This document shows positions 34,818-43,517 of a stretch of 64,000 nucleotides of DNA, one piece after another. Position numbers and translations under genes: made by a program. Below the pieces are notes generated by a model, which did no database searches, was not told where the DNA came from, and saw only the letters and a program-made list of their open reading frames with translations. Origin of the DNA: Cytobacillus purgationiresistens (GTDB lineage: Bacteria; Bacillota; Bacilli; Bacillales; Cytobacillaceae); the NCBI RefSeq assembly GCF_030813235.1, contig NZ_JAUSUB010000001.1, positions 186,001 through 250,000 on the forward strand, in the 5' to 3' direction. Positions within the stretch are counted from its first letter, which is position 1; every line of letters starts with the position of its first letter.

Positions 34818-34916
34818 TTACCCCCAATCCAGTAATAGATAGGTGACGATTGCTTTTATATCGCCAAAGTTTTTCAATCTTTCTTTACATACCTCCAATA
34901 GAATGTAGTCAAACAT
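34818..34916 (-). CDS. Possible 32-residue peptide gene
   Basis: ATG 34916 lies 7 bases after AAGGGAG; the product (MFDYILLEVCKERLKN...) ends at TAA 34818-34820, followed by a small AACTTT-TTCG-AAAGTT hairpin. About 115 bases further is the minus-strand terminator, so a leftward small-RNA or peptide transcript is plausible. No known match. Confidence 0.3.
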   Translation of the reverse strand: MFDYILLEVCKERLKNFGDIKAIVTYLLLDWG

Positions 34917-35180
34917 TTAATAACTCCCTTCTTATCCAGTAAATAGCTATAGTTGTACATACATGAATCCTTCCCTTAATGATTTTTTCACCTCGGTTTT
35001 ACAGTCAGCAATAAGCACGCATTTTTCGGTGTGTGTTGCTGAAGTGCCCCCTCAAAAAGTTTTCTTTTTCAATGTAACTGTGATCAATCAATTAATCACA
35101 TGTTTCCTTTGGAGAATTTAGGATGAATGTGTAACTAATGGCAATCTGAATTCGTCAATGCTTTTAGATAAGGAGGGGGA

Positions 35181-37376
35181 ATGATGTTAAAACGCAGGGG
35201 GCAGTGGCTGGTTATTTTTGGTATGATATTTTTCTCAATTATTGTGGTTATATATCAAAACGGTAAACTAAAGATAATAAATGATTTTACGAATGATCAA
35301 GCAAGAGTTATGGCGAATAAAGTCTGGCAGATTCAGTTTAATGATGAGCTAAGCCCGTCATCTGTTAATGAGAGTACGGTGTATGTACTGGACAATATAG
35401 GTAAGAAACAAGAAGTTTCATTTAAACTAAGTGAAAATAAAAAAGCAATTATAATCTTGCCGCCCGATAAAGGATATAAAAAAGAAATCCCATCATATGA
35501 ATTATTCGTATCAAAAGAAATCATGTCTCATTCAGCAAAAAAATTAGGCAGTTCATTGAAGCAAACTTTTAACATTAATGAAGAACTTGCAACTGCAAAT
35601 TCAATTCAAGAAATAAATGACCATTTTATAAAAATCATGAAGGAACAAAGCAAAGGCTTAAAATCTTTTTTCAGAGAAGATACCATGACTCAGGAATCGT
35701 CTGAAATGGACACGATGTCTGAAAGTAAAGAAGCATCTTCAGACAATCAATTTTCTGAAACCAATGTTCAAGTTGCTGGCATAGATGAAAGTGACATGGT
35801 TAAAACAGATGGTGAATATATTTATCAGTTGGCAGATCAAAAATTACAAATCATTAAAGCTGTCCCTGCAGAGCAGTTAAAGTTGGAAAAGGCCGTTACC
35901 TTTGAAAGAGACTTTTCACCGTACCAGCTTTTTCTTTATCAGGATCAGCTGATTGTGATAGGTAATTATTATGAAGAAATGACGAAGGTGGGAGCGGGTA
36001 AAGAGTTAAAGACAGATATGTTTCACCCTCGATGGTTTCAGTCAAGCAAAATTCAAATTTATAATATAGCGGATAAGCGCGAGCCTAAGCTGGTTCGGGA
36101 GCTTGAGGTGGAGGGAGACTTCATTTCTGCTAGATTAATGGAAGGGAGATTGTATCTTGTAACAAATCATTATCCGGATGTTTGGATACTTGAAGACCAC
36201 CCTGATATTGATCTTCGTCCTCGATATAAAGATTCTAGTGTTAGTCAAGAAAAACAATCCGTGCAGACCGATGAAATTCAGTTGATACCAGATTCGAAAG
36301 AAACCAATTTTACAAATATTGCTGCAATCGATTTGGATCATCCTTCAGAGGAAATGTCATTATCAACCTTTTTAGGAAGCGGTAATCAGCTTTATATGTC
36401 AAAGAAAAATATTTATTTAGCTACAACGAATGTTAGCTTCATGCCAACTATTGCAGTAGGCAGATCAAATGAAATAACAAGTATTTACAAAATTAAAATT
36501 GATGGTATGAATATGGAGATGTCAGGAAGTCAGGAGATAGAAGGAAGGCTGCTTAACCAGTTTTCCATGGATGAACACAATGGTTATTTTAGAGTTGCGG
36601 TGACAAAAGGGCAAACAACGGATGAAACACATCCATCCTCAAATGAATTGTATATTTTTAATGAGAATTTAGTAAAAGTTGGAGAGCTAAACGATTTGGC
36701 CAGGGGTGAGAGAATTTATTCCGCTCGTTTTATGGGAGACAAAGTCTATATTGTTACTTTTAAGGAAACAGATCCTTTGTTTGTTATTGATGCTAGCTTA
36801 CCTGAAGCGCCTAAAGTTCTTGGTGAATTAAAGATACCTGGTTTCAGTAACTATTTACACCCTTATGACGAGAATCATTTAATTGGCTTTGGATATGATA
36901 CGAAAGTTAATGCAGCAAAGGCCACAGGAAGTCAGCCAATTGTAACAACTGATGGAGTAAAGGTTACATTGTTTGATGTCACAGACTTAACAAATCCAAA
37001 GGAAAAATTCACAGAAATAATTGGTGGCAGAGGAACATACTCGGATTTGAATTATGATCACAAAGCATTATTATTTGATAGTGAGAAGAATCTATTTGCA
37101 TTCCCAATCAGTGTGTATGAAAACAAGAAAAATAGTGAAAATGATTCGACTTTTGCCTTTCAAGGAGCCTATGTGTATGGAATAGATAGTAATAAGGGAT
37201 TTCAGCTGCATGCAAAAATAACTCATCAAAAGCAGAATATTGGATATGAAGATTGGGAAAGTAATATCAATCGTATTCTATATATCGATGATCAGTTATA
37301 TTCCTTATCACCATCAAAAATCACAGCGCATGCTATTGGCGATTTCAATCAAACAAAAGAATTAAACTTGAAATAG
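35181..37376 (+). CDS. Membrane-anchored beta-propeller domain protein
   Basis: 731 residues, RBS AGGAGGGGGA. N-terminal anchor or signal (about 8-25), a region of about 150 residues beginning like an Ig-like SbsA/Big domain, a polar linker, then a beta-propeller of PF09826 type starting at ETNVQVAGIDESDMVKTDGEYIYQ (about 193) with repeated strand-turn units such as GDFISARLMEGRLYLVTNHY and GERIYSARFMGDKVYIVTF. Such proteins are exported and probably bind other envelope components. Monocistronic with its own terminator. Function unproven. Confidence 0.85.
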   Translation: MMLKRRGQWLVIFGMIFFSIIVVIYQNGKLKIINDFTNDQARVMANKVWQIQFNDELSPSSVNESTVYVLDNIGKKQEVSFKLSENKKAIIILPPDKGYKKEIPSYELFVSKEIMSHSAKKLGSSLKQTFNINEELATANSIQEINDHFIKIMKEQSKGLKSFFREDTMTQESSEMDTMSESKEASSDNQFSETNVQVAGIDESDMVKTDGEYIYQLADQKLQIIKAVPAEQLKLEKAVTFERDFSPYQLFLYQDQLIVIGNYYEEMTKVGAGKELKTDMFHPRWFQSSKIQIYNIADKREPKLVRELEVEGDFISARLMEGRLYLVTNHYPDVWILEDHPDIDLRPRYKDSSVSQEKQSVQTDEIQLIPDSKETNFTNIAAIDLDHPSEEMSLSTFLGSGNQLYMSKKNIYLATTNVSFMPTIAVGRSNEITSIYKIKIDGMNMEMSGSQEIEGRLLNQFSMDEHNGYFRVAVTKGQTTDETHPSSNELYIFNENLVKVGELNDLARGERIYSARFMGDKVYIVTFKETDPLFVIDASLPEAPKVLGELKIPGFSNYLHPYDENHLIGFGYDTKVNAAKATGSQPIVTTDGVKVTLFDVTDLTNPKEKFTEIIGGRGTYSDLNYDHKALLFDSEKNLFAFPISVYENKKNSENDSTFAFQGAYVYGIDSNKGFQLHAKITHQKQNIGYEDWESNINRILYIDDQLYSLSPSKITAHAIGDFNQTKELNLK

Positions 37377-37407
37377 GATGAAGGCAAATAGCCTTCATCC
37401 TTTAATT
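37375..37407 (+). terminator. Terminator of the beta-propeller gene
   Basis: AGGATGAAGGC pairs with GCCTTCATCCT over a 5-base loop, then TTAATTT. Confidence 0.85.
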
Positions 37408-37528
37408 TAATTAAGATGAATATTGCTCATTTTTATTAAAGGACTAAACTAAAAGGTTTCGTTTTTGTTATATTTCTTTCATAATGGTACCTATACATAT
37501 TATGCAGATTGGAGAAAGGGGAATTAAA

Positions 37529-38686
37529 GTGATGAGATTTCATCTAGCAGCCAATGAGGAAGATCGATTACATATAATGAAGGAAATGAATCAAAAATTT
37601 TTAGAAAGAGCAGACCAAAATGATAAGGTAGGCAGCTTTCCTTTCAAAAATATAGCAGAGTTAAAGGAAACCGGCTATACATCATTAACCCTGCCAGCAG
37701 AATATGGCGGGAAAGATCTGTCTTTATATGAACTAGTTCGAATGCAAGAGTGCATTGCGGAAGGGGACGGAGCTACAGCATTATCAATTGGCTGGCATAT
37801 GGGAATCGTAAAGAACTTATTCGAAAAGAAAAACTGGGCACCAAAGCAGTTAGAATTTTTAGGTGAAAAGGTATCAAGGGGTTCGTTAATTAATAGTGCT
37901 GCAACAGAGCCGCAAACCGGCAGTCCTACCAGAGGAGGAAAACCGCATACAAATGCTGAAAAAAAGAGAGATAGCTGGATAATTAATGGACGAAAATCAT
38001 TTACTACAATGTCACTTATGCTTGATTATATTCTTGTTAGTGCCTCTATTAAGGGGAGTGACCAAATAGGGAACTTTTTAATTCCGCGAACAACAAAGGG
38101 TGTTACTATAGAAGAAACATGGGACAGCATTGCAATGAGGGCATCGGGGAGCCATGATTTAGTATTAGAAAATGTGGAGCTGACTCTGGACTCTTTAGTC
38201 GAATACTTTACTCCGGGTAAAAAAGGAGCCAACGGGTGGCTTCTCCATATACCTGCCTGTTACTTAGGGATTGCTCAAGCTGCTCAATCATATGTCATCC
38301 AATTCGCGAAGCAATATTCACCATCCAGCATAGAAGGAACGATTGTGGACTTGCCAAATGTTCAACAGAAAATTGGAGAAATTGAATTGCTGCTAATGAA
38401 AAGTCGTTATTTCCTTTATAGTGTTGCCAGGAAATGGGATGAGTCAGATGCAGAGTCAAGGGCTGAAATGAGCCCGCAATTGGGAGCAGTCAAACATGAA
38501 GTTACAAATAATGCATATAAAATTGTAGATATCGCCATGCGTATTGCTGGTGCGAGGAGCCTATCGGCAACGAATCCTCTCCAGCGTTATTATCGTGATG
38601 TAAGAGCTGGCCTGCATAACCCTCCGATGGATGATATGACGATTCAATTGTTAGCGAAATACGCCATTGCAAAAACCAAAGAATAG
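37529..38686 (+). CDS. Acyl-CoA dehydrogenase-family flavoprotein
   Basis: 385 residues from GTG 37529 (AAAGGGG 7 bases upstream; the next codon ATG is also possible). N-terminal helical domain (LPAEYGGKDLSLYELVRMQ), FAD-binding middle domain (AATEPQTGS, WIINGRKSFTT) and C-terminal helical domain. The C-terminal RDVRAGLHNPPMDDMTIQLL lacks the YEGT-type segment of true dehydrogenases and resembles the DszC/SfnB monooxygenase-like branch. It may therefore be an FADH2-dependent oxygenase or a dehydrogenase of an unusual acyl-CoA. It stands alone. Confidence 0.85.
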   Translation: MMRFHLAANEEDRLHIMKEMNQKFLERADQNDKVGSFPFKNIAELKETGYTSLTLPAEYGGKDLSLYELVRMQECIAEGDGATALSIGWHMGIVKNLFEKKNWAPKQLEFLGEKVSRGSLINSAATEPQTGSPTRGGKPHTNAEKKRDSWIINGRKSFTTMSLMLDYILVSASIKGSDQIGNFLIPRTTKGVTIEETWDSIAMRASGSHDLVLENVELTLDSLVEYFTPGKKGANGWLLHIPACYLGIAQAAQSYVIQFAKQYSPSSIEGTIVDLPNVQQKIGEIELLLMKSRYFLYSVARKWDESDAESRAEMSPQLGAVKHEVTNNAYKIVDIAMRIAGARSLSATNPLQRYYRDVRAGLHNPPMDDMTIQLLAKYAIAKTKE

Positions 38687-38762
38687 AAAAAATCAACTTT
38701 AATTGTAAGTAGTTCTATTTTTATGGGGGAAACATTGTCTATAGGATACTAATTAGCTTAGC

Positions 38763-38793
38763 AGACCAAATCACATTTTGATTTGGTCTTTTT
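38763..38793 (+). terminator. Terminator after the acyl-CoA dehydrogenase-like gene
   Basis: AGACCAAATCA pairs with TGATTTGGTCT over a 5-base loop, followed by TTTTT. Confidence 0.88.
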
Positions 38794-38864
38794 TGCTGCT
38801 CAAGTTTAGCTATTTTTTTAGATAGAACTGTGATTAAGCATTTTTTGGAATAGAACTGCGAGGC

Positions 38865-38903
38865 ACATTGCTTATAATACAATTATACCTTATAAAGCAA
38901 TGT
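38865..38903 (+). promoter_or_regulatory. PadR-gene promoter embedded in an inverted repeat operator
   Basis: ACATTGCTTATAA (38865-38877) and TTATAAAGCAATGT (38890-38903) form an inverted repeat with one extra base. TTGCTT (38868-38873), a 17-base spacer and TATAAA (38891-38896) form a promoter with one box in each arm. PadR proteins bind ATGT/ACAT-ended dyads, so autorepression by the downstream gene is likely. Confidence 0.65.
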
Positions 38904-38921
38904 ACCTGAAGGAGACTTATA

Positions 38922-39254
38922 TTGAAAGTTGATAAGGAAATTTTAAGAGGATATATTGATACAATCATTTTAAGTTTACTATATGATCGTGACTTATATG
39001 GCTATGACTTGAGCAAAGAAGTGAAGAAAAAGAGTGGCGACTCTTTTGAGTTAAAGGAAAGCACCCTATATTTATCATTTAAGCGACTTGAAAAAAATGG
39101 GTATGTCATTAGCTATTGGCAAGAGGGCAGTTCTGCAGCTCGCAGGAAATATTATCATTTAACCGTCAGCGGGAGTGCTTACCTCCTTCATAAAAAAGAG
39201 GAATGGAAATTCATGAAGCAATTAATGGAAAATTTCTTGGAGGGGATTGATTAA
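38922..39254 (+). CDS. PadR family transcriptional regulator
   Basis: 110 residues, TTG start with GAAGGAG. Winged-helix PadR domain: RGYIDTIILSLLYDRDLYGYDLSKEVKKKS, ESTLYLSFKRLEKNGYVISYWQEG and RKYYHLTVSG. The C-terminal helix is short, as in PadR-s1 subfamily members, which dimerise through it. It is directly followed by a membrane protein gene, its usual regulated partner. Confidence 0.93.
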   Translation: MKVDKEILRGYIDTIILSLLYDRDLYGYDLSKEVKKKSGDSFELKESTLYLSFKRLEKNGYVISYWQEGSSAARRKYYHLTVSGSAYLLHKKEEWKFMKQLMENFLEGID

Positions 39255-39255
39255 T

Positions 39256-39810
39256 ATGACATTGAAAAAAGAAACTGAATTAAAGATTCAGAAGTATATT
39301 AAGCAAAATACCAATTTGGTTGCTAGTGATGAACTGACATATTTTGAAAAGCTTGCTCTTCATACGAATGAAAAATGGATGGAAGCTAAAAGAACAGCAG
39401 CAAAATTTAAGTGGACATCTCAGAAGAATAAAGAAGCACAAGAGGATCTCATGAGTTATATGAGTGACTATATAGAAGATTGTATAATGAATGGATTCAG
39501 TGAGGAAGATGCATTTGAAAAAGCTAAAGTGACTTTTGCAGTTGAAAACCCTAATAATCCTTTATTGAAAAGCGATGCAGAATGGCTGCATCACTTTGAC
39601 CCAAATGTAGCAGAAGCGATAGGCTTGTACTATGCTGCATCTATGTTTATCGGCCTTACATCAGGTGCTCTATTAGGCGTAATTTTGCAGATGGTGATTT
39701 TAGAGGAGTCGATTGGAGTATTATTCTTCATTGTTACAGGGATTGGATTCATAGCAGGACTTGGGTTTGGATTGTTGAAAAACGCTAAAATTAGTTTGAA
39801 CAATCGCTGA
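39256..39810 (+). CDS. PadR-linked membrane protein with soluble N-terminal domain
   Basis: 184 residues from ATG 39256, immediately after the PadR stop. The first 125 residues are hydrophilic and helical (YMSDYIEDCIMNGFSEEDAFEKAK), followed by two glycine-rich membrane helices (about 128-150 and 155-178). The layout recalls DUF1700/DUF1129-type proteins coupled to PadR regulators. Function unknown; likely repressed by the upstream PadR. Confidence 0.75.
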   Translation: MTLKKETELKIQKYIKQNTNLVASDELTYFEKLALHTNEKWMEAKRTAAKFKWTSQKNKEAQEDLMSYMSDYIEDCIMNGFSEEDAFEKAKVTFAVENPNNPLLKSDAEWLHHFDPNVAEAIGLYYAASMFIGLTSGALLGVILQMVILEESIGVLFFIVTGIGFIAGLGFGLLKNAKISLNNR

Positions 39811-39850
39811 TTCTGGATTATCACAACTAGACCTGCAGCAATTAAAAACA

Positions 39851-39887
39851 TAAAAAATAGAAGCAGGGTTCACTCCGCTTCTATTTC
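39851..39887 (-). terminator. Terminator of the RodA/FtsW gene
   Basis: On the minus strand AAATAGAAGC pairs with GCTTCTATTT over a 12-base loop and runs into TTTATG; it overlaps the stop. Confidence 0.75.
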
Positions 39888-41058
39888 ATTCATTATTGCT
39901 AAACATATACCTTTTAGATTTTAAATTTACACTCAAAACTAATCCCAGTGTGATCATATTTGTTAATAATCCGCTGCCACCATAGCTTATAAACGGCAAC
40001 GTAATTCCAGTAATAGGCATTACACCTATCGTCATCGCAATGTTTTGAAATGCCTGGAAAGATATTAAGCCAATGGCACCAGTGCAAATATAAAATCCAA
40101 ATAGATTATGAGAATGCAAGGCGATAATCACGATTCTATAAATCATTAGGAAGTAGAGTGTAATCAACACAGAAGCGCCGATAAAGCCAAATTCTTCACC
40201 GATAACTGCGAAAATAAAGTCGGTATGTGCTTCAGGAATTTGACCGCTTTGTACTTGTACTCCTTGTGTAAACCCCCAGCCACTCATTTGTCCAGAGCCT
40301 ATTCCCAACATGGCTCTAGTTAGTTGATACCCAAATGAAGAGGCGTAACCATGAGGATCAAGCCATCCATATATCCTTTCCAGCTGATGAGGTTTAATAA
40401 TTTTTATAAAAAGATCAAAATACTGGTTATGTAGAAAAACCAGAAACCCAACTAATCCTGTACCGCCTGCTACTATCAATAATATCATTTTATAAGATAT
40501 ACCTGAAACAGCAATCAATGTAAAAGCGATGGCTGCAATAATCAAAGCTGAACCTAAGTCAGGCTGAACTAGGATTAAATAGAAAGGGATAATTGAAAAA
40601 ACACCAACTTTTGCTGTGATCGGAATACTTTCAATGAACGATAATCTTTTCTTCCCTTTTTTATACAGGATGACAGATAAGAAGAGGAGTATAAAAATTT
40701 TAAAGAACTCCGAAGGTTGAGGTTCGAATATGCCAATATTTAACCATCTTTGTGCACCGTTTCGATATACCCCAAAGAAATGAACAAGCAATAGAAGTAT
40801 AACTCCTACAATATATAATGGTGTAGCCCATCTTTCCAGCAACTCATAATCAAAATAAGCAACCGCAGCCATAACTGCAATGCCGATCATATACCAAATC
40901 GCTTGCCTTTTTAAGTAATAAAATGGGTCAGAACTATAATATTGTCCTGAACCGCTATAAACTGCTAATAAGCTAATAATAATTAAGCAAAAAAGTACCA
41001 ATAATAATGGATAATCTATATTATTTTCATTTTGTTTCACTGCAAACTTCCTTTTCAA
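39886..41058 (-). CDS. FtsW/RodA/SpoVE-family (SEDS) peptidoglycan polymerase
   Basis: 390 residues, ten membrane helices. SEDS hallmarks: AQRWLNIGIFEPQPSEFFKI, LVQPDLGSALI, the PEAHTDFIFAVIGEEFGF loop, and the C-terminal TLPFISYGGSGLLTNM. SEDS proteins polymerise lipid II with a class B PBP. The length and the N-terminus resemble RodA more than FtsW. No PBP gene is adjacent, and bacilli carry several paralogues, so which process it serves is unclear. Confidence 0.9.
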   Translation of the reverse strand: MKRKFAVKQNENNIDYPLLLVLFCLIIISLLAVYSGSGQYYSSDPFYYLKRQAIWYMIGIAVMAAVAYFDYELLERWATPLYIVGVILLLLVHFFGVYRNGAQRWLNIGIFEPQPSEFFKIFILLFLSVILYKKGKKRLSFIESIPITAKVGVFSIIPFYLILVQPDLGSALIIAAIAFTLIAVSGISYKMILLIVAGGTGLVGFLVFLHNQYFDLFIKIIKPHQLERIYGWLDPHGYASSFGYQLTRAMLGIGSGQMSGWGFTQGVQVQSGQIPEAHTDFIFAVIGEEFGFIGASVLITLYFLMIYRIVIIALHSHNLFGFYICTGAIGLISFQAFQNIAMTIGVMPITGITLPFISYGGSGLLTNMITLGLVLSVNLKSKRYMFSNNE

Positions 41059-41072
41059 TCATAAAATACAAT

Positions 41073-41699
41073 TTATTTTAAACCATTTACTACAAGTTTT
41101 ATGGCAATAGCATCGTCAATATATCCAATCGGAAAGATGTAATCTGGTATACAATCAACCGCCGTAATGAAATATATTAATGCAGCGCCCATCATTACTA
41201 TTTGATGTGGGGTACCTTGTTTATGGTTAAATTTTTGATACATATTCTCTAAATCTGTGATGAAGGGACCAATGCTTCCCAGTTTCTTCAATTTAGCTTT
41301 AAAATGGTTTGAAACCGTTTCTTTTCCTTCATCCGTTTGAGCATATTGTTCATATTGCTGCAAATGAGTCTCGATATCATTGGTTGTGAAATCTTTATTA
41401 TATGCTTTAACGAATTTTAGTTCTTCTTGTATTTCTTCGATTGCCGCTTCTAAGGTTGATGGTTGATGTTCAATTTCATAACCTGCAGCGATATACATCT
41501 CCGCATTTGATATTTGTAACACCTGAGCAATTTTTTGTATATGCGCGGGTGTAGCCCGTCTTTTTCCGTTGATGATTCTTGACAAGGTTGCTGAGTCTAT
41601 ATTGCTCATTTCACTTAGTGTTCTTAAAGATAATGATCGCTCTAGCAAATATGATTTTAATTTACTTCCCAATTCATTGTTTAGACTGTTGCTTGTCAT
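41073..41699 (-). CDS. XRE helix-turn-helix protein with C-terminal DUF1232 (YkvA-like) domain
   Basis: 208 residues. An N-terminal HTH_3 domain (about 12-70; LRTLSEMSNIDSATLSRIINGKRRATP) is fused to a C-terminal DUF1232 segment containing AVDCIPDYIFPIGYIDDAIAI (about 180-200), a hydrophobic hairpin. It probably binds DNA near or at the membrane. It lies 14 bases upstream of the SEDS gene on the same strand and may be co-transcribed with it. Confidence 0.88.
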   Translation of the reverse strand: MTSNSLNNELGSKLKSYLLERSLSLRTLSEMSNIDSATLSRIINGKRRATPAHIQKIAQVLQISNAEMYIAAGYEIEHQPSTLEAAIEEIQEELKFVKAYNKDFTTNDIETHLQQYEQYAQTDEGKETVSNHFKAKLKKLGSIGPFITDLENMYQKFNHKQGTPHQIVMMGAALIYFITAVDCIPDYIFPIGYIDDAIAIKLVVNGLK

Positions 41700-41898
41700 C
41701 TTTCACAATACCTTCTCTCTAGGTAAATAACATGAATTTAATTGGATTCTTCTGTTGAACTATAAGTCTAAATTGACAAATTGTCAACGAAATTGATAAT
41801 AAATCAAACTATGAATAATCTAAGTTATGTCTTATATCATTGAAGTGTCATATAAATATGGAAGTGAAATTACATTTTCTCAAAGGGGATTGATACGA

Positions 41899-42108
41899 GT
41901 GGGAGAAAAGGGGTGCTTAAAATGCGGCAATTTAAATGCAGAAAAAAAGAGGTAGCGAATGACTGGTTCTAAGACTGTCTAAATTATTCGACGTTCAACA
42001 CAATAAATTTCTAGTTGTATATTGTAAGGAATGTGGTTATTCAGAGTTTTATAACATCAGTCATCTATGGCCGGAAACGTAATTGATTTCTTTCTAGGAG
42101 GATATTAA
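41899..42108 (+). pseudogene. Decayed small zinc-ribbon protein
   Basis: From GTG 41899 (AAAGGGG upstream) the frame gives VGEKGCLKCGNLNAEKKEVA, then breaks. MTGS and, in another frame, LSKLFDVQHNKFLVVYCKECGY and SEFYN follow, and a last shift gives GNVIDFFLGGY and TAA. Joined together these form a typical Bacillus zinc-ribbon protein of about 68 residues with two CxxC knuckles. Three frameshifts separate the pieces. The remaining 41700-41898 stretch shows no gene. Confidence 0.8.
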
Positions 42109-42139
42109 CAAAGCCCTCCAAAAAAGGGGACTCTGTTAT
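42107..42139 (-). terminator. Hairpin after the 65-residue hypothetical gene
   Basis: AACAGAGTCC pairs with wobble to GGGCTTTGTT across a T-rich loop. No strong T run follows on the minus strand. Confidence 0.4.
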
Positions 42140-42333
42140 TCTTCGAAGTAATCTTCAAACTTTTCTTTATTACCTTCACCTTTTTTATAATAAGGGTTAT
42201 TGCTTGTTGCATCATCCGGATCAAGATTTGTCTTGATAACAAAGGTCGGACTGGAAGGATGCTGAGCAAACACTCGATCATCCAATTCCTTGAAATCAGT
42301 CAGTTCTGTATTCTTATGATCGTTATTCTTCAT
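42136..42333 (-). CDS. Hypothetical 65-residue hydrophilic protein
   Basis: ATG 42333 sits 6 bases after GAGAGGTG; a longer in-frame start at 42351 would include that RBS. The product is acidic and proline/asparagine-containing (FAQHPSSPTFVIKTNLDPDDATSNNPYYKKGEG) and probably disordered. No signal or membrane segment and no family I recognise. Confidence 0.6.
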   Translation of the reverse strand: MKNNDHKNTELTDFKELDDRVFAQHPSSPTFVIKTNLDPDDATSNNPYYKKGEGNKEKFEDYFEE

Positions 42334-42359
42334 ATTAACACCTCTCTTCATTAGTATCG

Positions 42360-42437
42360 TTAGATTGCAGATATAAATTTATACATATTCTTCTATCCGG
42401 ATTATTGAATAATAAACATCCTTCTGTTGCAATCTAA
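42360..42437. repeat. Distant perfect inverted repeat between two divergent small genes
   Basis: TTAGATTGCA (42360-42369) and TGCAATCTAA (42428-42437) are exact complements 58 bases apart. Each arm is close to the start region of one of the flanking genes. Confidence 0.5.
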
Positions 42438-42459
42438 TATGAAAGGGGATGAGTAATCG

Positions 42460-42603
42460 ATGGATAAAAGAAAAAATACCAATGCAGAAAATGAAAGAGA
42501 CATACTTTATCATTTATTAGAGGAACAAATCGCTTATATATGTGTAGAAGAAGAAAAAGAAAGCATGCAACAGGAGATTGGAAAGGTGAGAGATGCAGAA
42601 TGA
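42460..42603 (+). CDS. Hypothetical 47-residue charged protein
   Basis: ATG 42460, GAAAGGGGATG about 11 bases upstream, TGA 42601-42603 overlapping the ATG of the next gene (ATGA). The product is charged and helical (DILYHLLEEQIAYICVEEEKES). The overlap with a recognisable gene and the RBS support it. Confidence 0.55.
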   Translation: MDKRKNTNAENERDILYHLLEEQIAYICVEEEKESMQQEIGKVRDAE

Positions 42604-42941
42604 AGAATATTCTTCCTAAAATATTTTTGGCTATGATATTATTAACGGCTTATACGATAGAGAATTCCATGTTTATACGAAGTGCCCATGCTGAAAAGGA
42701 TACACCTGAATATGCAAAATGGGGAAGCCTTGCAATGAAAACGGCAAAATCGAAATACCCTCAGGCACAAATTATAGACTATTTACATATTGGCCGTGAA
42801 GAAAAGGGAACACACGCTGTTGAAAAGTTTAAATTATGGGTTAGGGAGAACGGGCAGGAATTTGGTTTGTATATTTTTATTGAGTTTGATCCTAAGTCGA
42901 ATAAAGTGAAAAATATCCAGTTGGAAAAATCTGATCGCTGA
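42600..42941 (+). CDS. YqzG/YhdC-like secreted protein (DUF3889 type)
   Basis: 113 residues from ATG 42600 (RBS AAAGGTGAGAG); a longer frame opening at 42540 is rejected. Signal peptide about 1-31 ending SAHA. The mature part has the family pattern YAKWGSLAMKTAKSKYP, IIDYLHIGREEK, EKFKLWVRENGQEFGLYIFIEFD, as in B. subtilis YqzG and YhdC. Exported, function unknown. Confidence 0.82.
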   Translation: MKNILPKIFLAMILLTAYTIENSMFIRSAHAEKDTPEYAKWGSLAMKTAKSKYPQAQIIDYLHIGREEKGTHAVEKFKLWVRENGQEFGLYIFIEFDPKSNKVKNIQLEKSDR

Positions 42942-42984
42942 CCTTCCTAGTTAATCTTCAACAGCTGTGTTCAGCCATATGCTG

Positions 42985-43164
42985 TTACCCTTCTAATAAA
43001 TTATGGAGGGGAACGACTTGATCTTTTTCTGGCTCATGTGTTGAATGGACACGGGCCATATTGGTCGTTTCGTAAACATCATCAATAATCACTTGTGTAC
43101 CATCAAAAAGTATATTGCAATTTTCTTCTCTTTCTATTATTTCCTTTGCTCTAGAAACATCCAT
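42985..43164 (-). CDS. sspH: Small acid-soluble spore protein, H type
   Basis: 59 residues, exactly the SspH length, from ATG 43164 (GAGGTG 6 bases upstream; two earlier in-frame starts rejected). MDVSRAKEIIE, ILFDGTQVIIDDV, and ARVHSTHEPEKDQVVPLHNLLEG match the H-type SASP family. These minor SASPs are made in the forespore and found in the spore core. A sigma-G-like promoter lies just upstream. Confidence 0.93.
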   Translation of the reverse strand: MDVSRAKEIIEREENCNILFDGTQVIIDDVYETTNMARVHSTHEPEKDQVVPLHNLLEG

Positions 43165-43186
43165 CAACATCACCTCATTTCATATT

Positions 43187-43217
43187 TAATATGCCAGTTC
43201 AATACATATTTTATGCA
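43187..43217 (-). promoter_or_regulatory. Sigma-G promoter of sspH
   Basis: On the minus strand TGCATA, an 18-base spacer and CATATTA match TGHATA-18-CATWHTA at every position. The -10 box is 22 bases before the start codon. Confidence 0.82.
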
Positions 43218-43517
43218 AAAGGGTCTTAAGAGGCACTTTGCTATTCAATTCAGAAAGTTTGATATATACTATAGTAGGCGTTTAGGGGAAGAGTTAAAAA
43301 ATGAATGATTGATGGTGTATATTTTTGGAGTGAGAAGCTATCTATTTAAAGGAAATAAAGGGTAGCAAAATGGTTATGTTCACTATATTTTTCCATATAT
43401 TTCCACTTTGGTTTCTTTTTATCTAGTTATTCGCCCTATCAATTAATTCATTTTTTTAATATAAGTATTTTTTCGAAAATTATTATACATTTTTTGAATA
43501 TTTTATCGTTTTCCCCT

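Larger units (their letters stand above)
34564..35180. other. 617-base gap with a minus-strand terminator and a possible tiny gene
   Basis: Apart from the two minus-strand features listed separately, it holds an imperfect hairpin (TCAGCAA-CACGCA with TGTGTG-TTGCTGA, 35005-35042) without a T run. I see no gene on the plus strand. Confidence 0.4.

Noticed and set aside
43045-43308. 87-codon plus-strand frame over sspH
   Set aside because: It is antisense to sspH and its sigma-G promoter; no RBS.
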